A stretch of 64,000 bases of DNA from NCBI GenBank assembly GCA_013365325.1, contig JABVXV010000136.1:1-64000 (forward strand), given 5' to 3'. Source of the DNA: Dipetalonema caudispina (taxonomy: Eukaryota; Nematoda; Chromadorea; Rhabditida; Onchocercidae). The notes under the pieces were generated by a model. That model had not been told where the DNA came from, did no database searches, and saw only the letters and a list, made by a program, of their open reading frames with translations. Position numbers and translations under genes: made by a program. This document shows positions 40,930 through 52,490 of this stretch, piece after piece. Position 1 is the stretch's first letter; each line of letters opens with the position of its first letter.

Positions 40930-42389
40930 ATGCAAACTATTGTTTTTATCATTATAATCTTTGCATTTGAATGCATTATTCAGATATCGGTGAAACAAGA
41001 TGTGATAGAAAAAGAGCTTCATGAAAGAACTATGCGAATTTGTAAAGATTATATCATGCTTGGAGCACCTGAAGTACTTCAAATGGGAAAAAATATGATT
41101 AAATTAATTAAAGCTAAACGTGTTTTGGATATTGGTTCGTTGTTATCACATTGTAATTTTCTACTGTAAAAAAAAAAAAAAAAAAAAAAAAATGTATCAG
41201 TTTAAAATAGTTCGAATAAATAATGCTTCATTAATTACTCAATGATTTATTTATTTTAAAATACTAGAAGTAAAAACACTTTTGTTAAATTAAACCTTAT
41301 TCAGTTAACTTTTATGGTATTTTCTCATTGGAATTAACTTATTGATTACATAATTTAAATAAGTAATAAATAATATTAATAAGTAAATAAGTAATAAGTT
41401 TGCAGGTACCTTTACTGGAGCATCCGCACTAGCGTGGGCTCTTGTCTTACCGTCAGATGGTGAGGTATTATCAATGGATGTATCACATGACAGTCTGAAT
41501 GTTGTTGGAAAAGAAATTTTTGAAAAAATTCCGGATATTGCCAAAAAGATCAATTTTAAATTGGGACCTGCTCTAGAAACATTGGGTAAATATGTAAAAG
41601 ATTACCTAAGCATAAATTAAATCAGAGCAGGAGATACAACTCATCATTTTGCTATCATTTGGATGTAAGATTGGTTCGATTCATTCAGAAGCTAACAAAT
41701 TCATGAAGAATAATTTTCTAAATTAGTAGAATGGTAATAATTTGCAAGTATACATACATATTCCTTAGATGCTCTAATAACTAATGGTCAATCTGGTAAA
41801 TGGGATTTCGCATTTATTGATGCCGATAAGGTGAATTATCCAGATTACTATGAACGATGCGTTCAATTGCTAAGGTCAGGTGGAGTTATACTCATTGATA
41901 ATGTAAGTTTTTTTTTTTTTGAAAACTGATGCTATATTTAGAAGTCTCACAAGAGGTTTTTTTCTATCGAAAATAGTATTGACTGACCTGTACATGTACA
42001 GGAAGGACAAGAGTAAATTTTGCATACAAAATGACAGATTCTTTTCAGTAAATGCTGATTTTTTTTTTTTTTTTATTAATCCCATTTTTTCGAACTGCAT
42101 TCATAATTAACCTATATACTAACAAATCTTGTCAACTAAATGTAGTCTATAATTGATTGAAATTTAACTGTTTGGTAATTAGTCCCATGTTGTAAATGAA
42201 ACCAAAATTGTTATAATGATTGTTGACAGATTTATTAAGGCTTTGTGGAGTGGTGAAGTCGTTCGAGAGCATAAAGATTATGCTACTCAATGCATCGACA
42301 AGACTAATCAACTGGCCTCTAAGGACAATCGTGTCGACAATACATTGCTCACTCTTGGTGATGGTACACATCTAATTTTCAAGCTTTAA
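40930..42389 (+). CDS. Secreted-type SAM-dependent O-methyltransferase (CCoAOMT/COMT family)
   Basis: Role from the family: SAM- and divalent-metal-dependent methylation of catechol-type hydroxyls. Four exons (40930-41134, 41406-41585, 41769-41902, 42240-42389) give 222 aa. The first 20 residues or so ([20 protein letters not shown]) form a signal peptide or membrane anchor. The catalytic fold follows: SAM motif VLDIGTFTG (about 65-73), then [10 protein letters not shown] with metal-binding Asp146/Asp148 and Lys149, then LIDNALWSGEV with Asp172 and Asn173 completing the metal site. All key residues are present, so it should be active. Several nematode comt genes are of this type; the exact orthologue cannot be named from this sequence. 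The substrate is unknown. An AATAAA lies 27 bases past the stop. Confidence 0.92.
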
Positions 42390-42415
42390 GAGGAAAACGA
42401 ACAAAACCAGATTGA

Positions 42416-42421
42416 AATAAA
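42416..42421 (+). terminator. Poly(A) signal AATAAA, O-methyltransferase gene
   Basis: Canonical hexamer 27 bases past the stop at 42389, a short 3' UTR typical of nematodes. The following 600 bases to the convergent gld-2 gene show no gene. Confidence 0.65.
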
Positions 42422-43012
42422 CCTATCTTTAATAATTTGGTCCACACCTTTTTGTCCAGATTAACCTCTTGTTTGATTCAGTGAAGCTCCTACAACTTTC
42501 GATTTTTCATTTATTTTTTTTTGTTAAATCATAACTGTTCAAAAACGAATGTGCTTTTTATGTTTGTTTAAAATGACCTACTGTTTTAAATGTATTCTAA
42601 AAAGTTTGAGATATTCCAAGGGAATGGATAAACTGAGAAGAGCTCAGATCAATTGATTTCCTATGCAAGATAAGAAATGGTGGATGTAATCTTTACTTCA
42701 GAAATAATGAATAGTAGAAAACTAAACAAAGTGTACAGCAAAATTCCCAAAGTTATAACTAAACTAATGATATTTTTGTGTCAAAGAATTCAAGATCCAG
42801 AAGTGATCAGCAAAATTCACTCCAATCATATATTCATGGATGAGTCCTTTTCAAATCATCTAACTTACATATTAAAAAAGACCCGTGTTAATCCTTCTGT
42901 AGAAAGCAAAGTTTAGGAAGTACAAGGAAAACTTACGAACAAAGATTTTTGAAAATCCACAACTGAACAAAAGGAAAAAATGAGAACGCAGACTACGAAC
43001 AACTACCACACA

Positions 43013-43018
43013 TTTATT
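43013..43018 (-). terminator. Poly(A) signal (AATAAA on minus strand), gld-2
   Basis: TTTATT on the plus strand lies about 41 bases past the gld-2 stop codon in the direction of transcription. Confidence 0.6.
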
Positions 43019-43058
43019 TACATACGAAAAATATCAAATGCAAAAATGAAAATGAATA

Positions 43059-46000
43059 TCAGCGAACACCGATGTGTTCCAAATTTGGTGGCCCAGCCCA
43101 GGTTTGCAAGAAAGCATTTCTTGCAGATATAAATGCTTCCCTGATCAATTGTAGATTTTCAATACTTGTCACGCAGCGCGCCGTGTTCTTCTGATCGTAC
43201 GGTTCTTCGATGAATATCTTAAAGCGCATAGTATTGTCTGCTAACACTTCCCTGAAAAAAAAAAACGGCACTTTCCCAAATTTTAAAAAGAGCTTACTTA
43301 AATAAATATATATATATTGGAGATATGGTTCGGAGTAAGTGTTGCGAACAATATCCGAAAAGTAACCCGCTTGTCATAAGGCTGTATAATAGAGGACCGT
43401 AACATGAAAATATTAATAAATAAAGTTCAAATAATCTCAATAACTAACAAAATGAAATAATTACCTCCCATACGCGCATCCATTACGAATTGATATTGCC
43501 TTATTTTTGAAATCAAAACGAGCGTAATAATCAAAAAATGCTATTAGCAATTCACCAACTGTCTCGGTGTTAAATTCACGAGCTAAAATGATTTCAAAAA
43601 ATGTAAAACTATTCACAGATATACAGTCAATACAACTGGAGTATAACAACGCTGGTAATTAAACGAATCTGTATTAATAGATGATTTGGAATAAAGTTCA
43701 TTAAAACGTACGTGGTAATGGGTACGGTAGATCTCGAAACAGTTCTAAACTGTCTAGACTGCAAGTTGCATTGAATAAAGACGGATAGAGGAATTGAAGA
43801 TTCGGTAAAACCGGTGGTAACGCTCCGCATTGCAAGAAATGTAGAACCATCAAAATGAGTGAGTAACTTCAAAAATTCATTTTAATAGCTAACTACACTA
43901 AGATTTACGACTTCGAAAATGAAATTTAAGGGAGGCTTAGGTAAAAATTGAACTGGAAAACAGTAAGTGAATACCTTAGAACATTAAGTTGGGATACTAT
44001 CCGATAAAATTATGAAATAAATTTCAAATACATAGTTTGAAAGAGAAATTAAGGACAGACCTATTCAGTGTTCCCATCATAGCGTTATTGATACCAGCAT
44101 TGATGGCCCAGTGTTTTACGAGTAGGCATAATGCTGGGAAACGATCGTCAATCCTAAATTTTATAGTCCAAGCTATATACAGATTATTTTATCAGTTTAG
44201 AAAGAAATGAATATTATTATTTAACTTTTCAAAACAGCTCATCAACAAGATTGATTTAACTTATATTTAGCATACATAGTTATAGGTGAAGAAAAAAGCT
44301 CTCAAAATACCTTGAATAATAGTGAAGAAGATGTGAATTATATATTCCAGCTACGTTATTACAGTTAATGTCTATTTCCAGTTCTTCGTATGGTGCGGCC
44401 ATCTCCAATTTTATTATTGGGACCTGAAAAAACTTAATGGAATGCATTCGAGTCCCATGATATACGAAAATCAAAATCATTCTTCAAATTACTAATACAA
44501 TCAGGCTAGCACCTTCCAACAGGTTAATTTCTAAATCTTACTTTAGCTGGTATATACTGACAGGTTTTGAACATTTGACGCCAATCCGTAACAAACTTCT
44601 TATGCAATTTCCTCAGAACGTGTATGCTATAACTGAAAATTCAACAAGATTCAGACTTTTACGCATTAGTGCTGGATTTGCTCAACTAAAAATTAAATTT
44701 CAGCATTCATGCATAAATGTTCAAACAGATGACTGACCTTCTATTAGCCTCAAAACTGTGATTTTTGTAAGGCTGGCAAATACATAAATCCATATCTGAG
44801 TTATATGAACCGCAACCATTTACAGTCGAACCAACGGCTATCAGGTTAGAATCCTTGTAAACCTAAATCCAAATTAAAATCTTCAAGATTTTCAATTCAA
44901 GAATTTTGAATACTTTTAACATAAATCAGTCGTCTATAAAAATAACCTGACGAATAAGTGTTAAAAGTTTCTGTCGAACTGTCATTTTCCATGAAAATGT
45001 TCGATCATCCTGAAAATTTCCGAATAGTTTCGTTTCAAATTGGACAAAATGCTGGATCAGAACTGTAACCAAAATTTAACAAAAATTTGAAAGCAGAAGA
45101 TCGAAAATACCTGTCCATTGATCTGGAAATGCTTCCAGATATGTTCATCAAACAATTTGAACTCTTTTCCAAACGCTGCCCTCTTTTCCTTAATAACGCT
45201 ACGTATGGCTAATGCCTCTTCCATACAGCTGACTCCTAAATTGCAGTATAAAAAACTGTTATGAAAAAATAACCATCCTTGCAGTACAATGACTGAACCA
45301 AAATCACCTTCAAGACAATCACAATAAAATATAAATCTCATACAATATATAATATTACTTTGGCACCAAATATGTCAAGAAATTACCTAGAACTGAACAA
45401 AGAGTTTCATATTTTGATCCTGAACTGCTGAAGGATGACGAAGGCATAGTTGTAGTGTGTATGTTTACAGGAGGTAGAATCTACAGCAAAATGTAAGTAT
45501 AATTAACTTGTCCTGAGTTTTGGGAAAATTTTATGCATGTAAAAAGAGTCCGGAATATTCAGAACGAGCTCGCTCATGCTATTTGAAAATTGTCGGTCAG
45601 AAAGAAGTTTCATAATTTACGAAGCAAAGTCGAATGCACATTGCTTTCCAAAAAAGTGCATCAGTGTGTAAAATATTAGTTTAAAGCAAAAGCCAAAATT
45701 ACCAGTAATTTTTGCTAATAATATATAAAATAACGACGATCACAAATGAAAATGAAAAACAAATAAAAGTAATTCTTATATTAAAAGACCTCGACTATAA
45801 CAAAAATCCTTCCGTACCTCTTCTTCTAAAATGACATCTGCATCATTAGTAACTTCATAACAAGCCAAATTATCATGTGGATTATTACTAACTGAGCGAT
45901 TTTCGAATGTAACTTTTGCTTTAGCCTTTACTCGCTCCATATCTACAAAAAAAAAAAAAAAAAAATACGGGAATAAACAATGTGACGTGATTTTCTAAGT

Positions 46001-49000
46001 TGACCTACTTGAATTAATCTGAGTTTTGCATTACAGTTACCTGGCATCTCCCATCCATGTTTGACGATTGTATAAAGTGGGAGCACGGAGTCTTAAAACA
46101 CTGGAACCAACTAATAAAATGTGCAATATCTTTTTCAATATCAGAAAAGCCACATATCTAATAGATCTAGGTTAAAAGAAAAAAAAATTAGCCCAATAAT
46201 TTTGAAGTAATCCTGATTACAAAATTTTTACGAAGCACCTAAAGATTAAAATTTTAGACCGTTAGTCTAGAATTTTAAATAGAATTCACAATCTTCTGAT
46301 CAAATGCCCTATCTACACCATGCAGGACGCTTTATAAACTTCCCAATTAATATCACAAAATTTAGAAACCATACCAGCACAATCACCGTTATTGGCGCCC
46401 TCGTTGTTAGATAGTGCCGTTTTAGCAGTTTTTGTGAAAATATGAAACATCTGAAACACCTTGTTTATTCCCAACAACTAAAAATGAATTGCATACGATG
46501 GTAAAAGAAATCCCAGTGTTACTTAAAGAAGATGATCAAGGTACTCAGCGTATCATCTAGTGATGATACAAAACGAAATTGAAAAAATGTTTACATTACT
46601 TAAATTTTATTTATGTACTTACATTATTCATAGAGTTATCAGCTTCTTTTAATGATGTTTTTGAGTTCTTGCAAACATTCGCTTCGAAATTGGGTATCAA
46701 AGCAGTACTTGTCGATGGCGTATTTAAAGGATTTGAAAAGCTGGCTTTTCTTTCTCGTTTTGTTTCTTCAGTCTCCTATTAAAAAATAGAAATTCTGTCA
46801 TTAAGAGATTGCAAACGAAACATCAAAGATAGCTTAATACCTTCGTTTCTTTCATGGAATATTGAAATGGTTGTGTAAATTACAAAGAAAAGACTGGACC
46901 AGATATCATATCTGAAATTTTTGAAAAGACAAAAATGCTTCGTGAAAGTGAAAAGGCAGATCTGCGTTTCCGCTTGCTCGAATTTTGGAGGAAAATTCAT
47001 CGTGTCATTCTGCTAAAACGAACACGAAAAAACTTACTTTTCCAGTAGAAAAATCCTTGTTTTTCTCCGCTTCTATCAAATATGTTTTCGATTCATTTGC
47101 TTTTCGTTTCCTGTAGAAAACAATGTATTGTGGTAAATTCTTTTTAACTGAAGTCTGGATATGGAAATAATGTTGAATAGCGGCCCATTACAAAATAACG
47201 CTCAACATCAGCTTTGAAATAAGCCAAAGGCTGTCAACAAAAAGTGAAAGAAACTCGTCCTTATATAATCATATAATCGTTCGTCAAAAGAATACTGAAA
47301 TTTTTAAGCAGTAATGAGATCAAGAAAGAAATTCTTCCGGCCGAACTTTGCAGTATTCGAATACCTGCTCTATTACAAATTAGCACAGTACAAAACTATA
47401 CAGAACAAAAAAGAAAGTAAAAACACGGCAATAAGGCAGGATGATGACCTTTTTACAAGTCCATTCAATTTCACTTCATGTTTTTGTGGTATAACTCGAT
47501 TCGCACCAAGCACCTCATCTATCATTTTCACAAATTCCTCGGTACTGAATCCATTCTTCGTAAGCTGAACCCAATGAGGCACTCCTGGACGACAAAATAA
47601 AGTTGGTGACGTCTCAAAATGAAACGGAACAAAACTAAAGGAGTGTAAAAAGATCCGAACCAAACTTAATTTCACTTTAAGAACAGTCTAAATGTTTCAC
47701 CGCTAAGCTATCTACATGGTCGGAAGATTGGCTAGTTAAAATTAAAACTGAATCTGTCCTGCTGATAAAGTTTTTGACCTTGAAGCAGGATTATTATATT
47801 CAAATGTGTAAATTTAGGTCCCTTTTCTGCATCTAAAATATCTCGAACCTCTAATCTATAACCGAAGATTCATTTTTAAAATATAAACTAATACTCCAAA
47901 TTTCATATTTTCTCCACTAGAAATCATGAATTCATTTGAAATCCAATTTTGTTCATTCCGACCAATGGTTTCGGTATTGATTTACTTCAAGACTAAAATG
48001 GCATTTCGAAGAGCTGATTTACTTTTTGTCATCGTTTGTCTGAACCATTCAACAGCATTCTTCACAATTTTCCATTCCTTCATACGTCGCCAACGCTTTA
48101 TCTTTCCAGAGAATTCGGATCTACCAGATTTCCCTGAAAATTTTTCGAAAACAATAAAACTGGAAGTAAAAGATTCGAGACTATATCAAATATAGTCCTT
48201 TAAACTGTTACAGAAAAAGTTCAATAAAATGACTGAATGGTAAAGGTGGAGGATAGCCATACACATGGCTTTTTTTTTTTTCATATCTACTGTTGAAATT
48301 TTACATCATCTTCATGCAAGCAAAAGAGTCAAAAAAATAAGCTATTACTTCTACTCATATTATATAATTAAAAACATCTCAGGACGCACTATTACACTTC
48401 ATCAATGTGATGACTAGAGCTATTTAATTACTACATATTTCAATAAATAACCGTATATATAGGAAAATAGGAAGATTAAACAAATTCTAAACTTACCAAT
48501 TGTATGGTATAAAACTGGTGTTATGAAACCCGCATGATACAGTCGTCTTACGATACTCCGACTCGCCGCCCAGAAGGCTTTCTTTTGATCCAAACCAAAA
48601 CCAGCACCAAAAAAGTGCGAAGCTGGCAGGTGATTGATCGTCATAAAAACGTGATGATAACTTTCATCTGTGGTATTCAACTCAATTTGTTGCTCTGCCG
48701 TCAGTTTGATAACTTAAAAACATAGGATTACTGAGTTCCACAAATGTGATTTGAATAAATGACGCTCTTAGTACACAACTCACTCATTATAGTAGTATAG
48801 GTGGATTTTAGAACTGTTTTAATCATATGGAATATCACCAAGCTTCGAAAAGCTGATTTTTGCACCAGACACTTTGCATTTTCGTTAACGACTATGAAGC
48901 CAGCACAATAACTATAGTATAGCGAGTGTAAAAAAGCAAAAGATATCATTAACAACAAAGATATCATTCTGTCCAACTATTACATGATTTTACATATTAA

Positions 49001-50562
49001 GCAGAAAATAATGAACTCACCACAAGTGTTTTTGACACACTCCAAATTTGTATGCATAAGCCAGTTCATCAAAAATTCCATATAACACGGATTTTCAAAA
49101 AATTCACCTTCAATACCATCGATTGTCACCTGTTCATTCGTGGCTCTGAAAGATTTCGACTAAGTATTTCAAAATATTTTATTCGCAGGCAGTTGCTAAA
49201 GCAAAATAGAATACGATAAGGACATAATATCTGACTCAGTTTCATTAACCGTAAAATACATATCCAACTTCAAGAATTCGTGGAATTCAATGTTCAATGA
49301 AAACATAGATATAAGGAAATAATAAACACAAAATAAATAAAGAAAACTTAAAAAAAGTAAATCTTGATTTAGCATCATCAATGCAGAAAACAAGATCAAC
49401 AGTAGGAGAGTATTATTTGTGACTGACCTTACGGATGCAGATGTGGAAGGTACCGAGACTTTTTTTTGCAAATGTTTGTCATTAATCAGTGAAGCTTCTT
49501 TCAACAGTGGCACAGGTCCATTTGGATCAATCGCAGAAGGTCGTGTTTCCGTTTCACCCAGCAAATACGGCCTCAACTGCTGACTAAAATATCATACTGC
49601 TGATGTAATTTCATTAAAACCTAGATGAAATACACATGGTCAACAAGACAATCTCATGATATGAGAATGCACTCGGCAAATGTGTAGCTACGACAAAATA
49701 GAAGTGACTAAATTAGTTTTCAGGAAAAGTCAAGTCGAAAGAGAAAGTGAAAGAAAAAGGGGATTGGACTTTTATTAATTTCGTAACATATGTGAAAAAT
49801 AAACAAACAACTTACAAAATTGGCTCAGTCACAGCAAGAAGACATCTGGATTTTTGTTTGGAGAGCCTTTTCAAATATATCCCATAAGTTGAAGTTTTGA
49901 TAACAGTACAGAGCTGAATCACACTACCGACATCACAGTAACATGCATCACTGCCATCCAAAGACTTTCGTAAATTTGTTTTAGCTTTACTGTGAAGTAC
50001 AACGTTACCAATGGCGCAGAATTGCTGATGACGCTATAATCGTTACACCTTATCAGCTTAAAAGCGAAAGAATGAAACTGAGATGATGTTTCTGTGCAAC
50101 TAAGACTGCTTAAATTTAAAACTTGATACAACTTCCAAAGTAACTTACGAATGAATACGAATGCACTCTGACTTTTCGCTGTGCACAGGCACGCATCAGT
50201 TGCCAGAATTTGCCATCCCTGCAATGCAAAACGATCAATCTCTGGATCTAAACAAAACGTCTTAGGAACTAACACTTAACAATTCTCTTCAAGAAAGCTA
50301 CGCAGTTCTCACTCAATAGAGAATTGCGCCAAGAATCTGCAAATGATAATGAATAATAGAGTTCGAAATGCCAAACTTCATTTCACATTTATTGAAATTC
50401 AGAAGTTATCATAACCATTACTTGCCTGGTATTTTCATTTTCAACACTTTCATCCGACGAATCCAGCTGAATTATTTCTATCTCACTGTTATTTCCACCA
50501 CACTGACTACTGCGAAGGTTTCCTCCATCACCAAAATAATCGGATTCGTTTTTTGCAGTCAT
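43059..50562 (-). CDS. gld-2: GLD-2-like cytoplasmic poly(A) polymerase with long N-terminal extension
   Basis: Role from the family: lengthens poly(A) tails of germline mRNAs in the cytoplasm, with RNA-binding partners. Twenty-five exons (first 50562-50426, last 43251-43059) total 936 aa with every junction in phase. The nucleotidyltransferase core begins near residue 640: GST then SDMDL (Asp664, Asp666) in exon 44862-44738, the third Asp in EIDIN (Asp731), then LLVKHWAINAGINNA and SYSLILMVLHFLQC, which are typical of GLD-2. About 600 residues precede it. Residues of roughly 255-295 (GAGFGLDQKKAFWAASRSIV) faintly resemble the second half of a double-stranded-RNA-binding fold, and an LVKRKRK stretch could be an NLS. 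The first intron needs a GC donor (AG|GCAAGT) and exon 2 is a 24-nt microexon (50336-50313). C. elegans GLD-2 also has a long N-terminus. Alternative: the N-terminal part is a separate gene, but a phase-matched 98-bp intron (46040-45943) links them. Confidence 0.87.
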
Positions 50563-52490
50563 TATGATAGTATCCCCTGCCGCACGTCCTTAATTCCTGG
50601 GAAAGTACAGATGAATTTATATACACGACAGCACAGCCCAAATTACTTATTTGATCTACGACGTTTTTCATATCATCATAAAAAAAAATGCCTATTTAAT
50701 CGTCCGACTAGAGAATATCAATGTCAGTCGATACCACTGGACATTTATCCTGAAACGGATAATAATTACTCCTCATCTCTTATTCACATTGATAATCTTT
50801 TCATTTAATGCCCTCTTATCAATGTTATTCAAGTCGTGGAAAATGGAGAAATAATAAGAACTGTGAACAACTTCGAGAACATAAACGTCAAACTCAGGTT
50901 CTAATAGGACGCAACAAACAAGAGGAAATATTAGCCGAAGGATATCACCAGGACATAACACTTCATCATTCCTGATCCAATAACGACTTTATGGCTCTAA
51001 AGAAATCCTTATTCAGAATCTTTCCTCTTCTTTTTTTGATCACTAAGAAACACTTTTCTTCAACGATTGAACATTTCTTAGTATATTATCAAGTGTCATT
51101 TTCTGCGACTAAAAAGTCTGCACATTAATTCAAGGACACTAGGATTCACTAAGAAATTACAATTCACTTCAAAGAATATAGCATAGGACTTCCAAGTTGC
51201 TTTTGGTAACTCTCAACAAGGTTAAAACTATTAGATTACTGCATTATGACTAACTTTGTAAAATCTTAGACTAGACTCATATCTCACGAAATAATCTATC
51301 ATTGTCTTATCAGATCTATTTTTGCATATCTTTTAGAGTAGTATCTAAATGTTTTATTATTGATGAAACTAATCTGTGAATGGAACTAGAACAATCTAAC
51401 AATTTCATGCCTAAAGAAATGAGATATTTCAGGTTTGGAATAGAAAAAGTAGGCTTATCATTAACATTTGCGCATAGCATTTGAAAATAACAAACTTGGA
51501 AAGATACATAGACAGGATAAAAAGTATTGAGAACTCTCGGAATAATCATAAAAACAAAACCCCGTGTAACACTTCCCATCCCTGCAACCTATAATTTCAC
51601 AAAAGTTTACGCAAATTTCAATTTAAAATGCGGCCGCACGTTTTTAACGGGCGTTCGCCAATAACGTCTATTGTTTAAAGTGTATTTTAGGGGGGGGAGG
51701 GTTTATACGTTTGTTATTGAGTCTCTCATGTGTTCCATACGTTTAACATTTGAATGGGGTGGGGAGATTTCAATTTCTATTTTAAATTCAAATTAATTCA
51801 GGAAGGCACAGGTTGTTGCTGCCATCCGTCGCATGCACATAAAATTACTCCAATTCTGTGCGAATCATTCTCGTCGTCTCTTATTCGCATGTAAGTATAC
51901 AATCGATCTACATCACTTTTGCTACTAATTAAATTATCTGGTAATACTACTGTATCAAAAAATTGATCGCTTGTTTAACATAACAGTTTTCAACAAGAAA
52001 TTTTTGCTGTGACAGTGTTGACAAGAATGGAAGTTAACATTATGCATAGATTTATTGCACTGATGATAGGCAGCTTCATGTGAATATGCAGAATTCTTCC
52101 GGAAGACTTTCGAATATTTAATGTCGTAGTGATTCCGGAGTAGCCTAATTGCAGTTTAGACTGTTGTTTAATGACAAATTATAAATTTTCATGTATCAAT
52201 TATCACATCTTATGACTGTTATTGTGAGAGTTTAGTACTTCGAAAGACAGAACGACGCTAAAATATTCTATTAAGGGAGTATCATTAAAGAAAAACTAAA
52301 TTATGTTAGTCAAGCGGTCTTTTTAACTGAAATAATTTTTGTCATAAGGTTTTGCGAAAGAGGTAATAATATTAAATATGTACAATGTAGCGGCTCTACG
52401 AGTTAGCTAACAGAATATTTGTCGTCGTTAGCTAAACAAAATCATACACGATATTTTGCAGCATCAATTAAAATAATATCAAGAAAAGAG
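50563..52490. promoter_or_regulatory. Divergent promoter region of gld-2 and pam-1
   Basis: About 1.9 kb between two head-to-head genes. Most is AT-rich, but 51620-51770 is locally GC-richer, with a GCGGCCGC octamer at about 51629 and G-runs at 51690-51701 and about 51755-51765. TTTTGCAG near 52453-52460 is a possible trans-splice acceptor for pam-1. Confidence 0.5.

Noticed and set aside
45943..46040. Splitting gld-2 into two genes at the intron before the MERVKAK exon
   Set aside because: The intron is short, phase-matched and has a good acceptor, and GLD-2 proteins are known to have long N-termini. Kept as one gene with the alternative stated.
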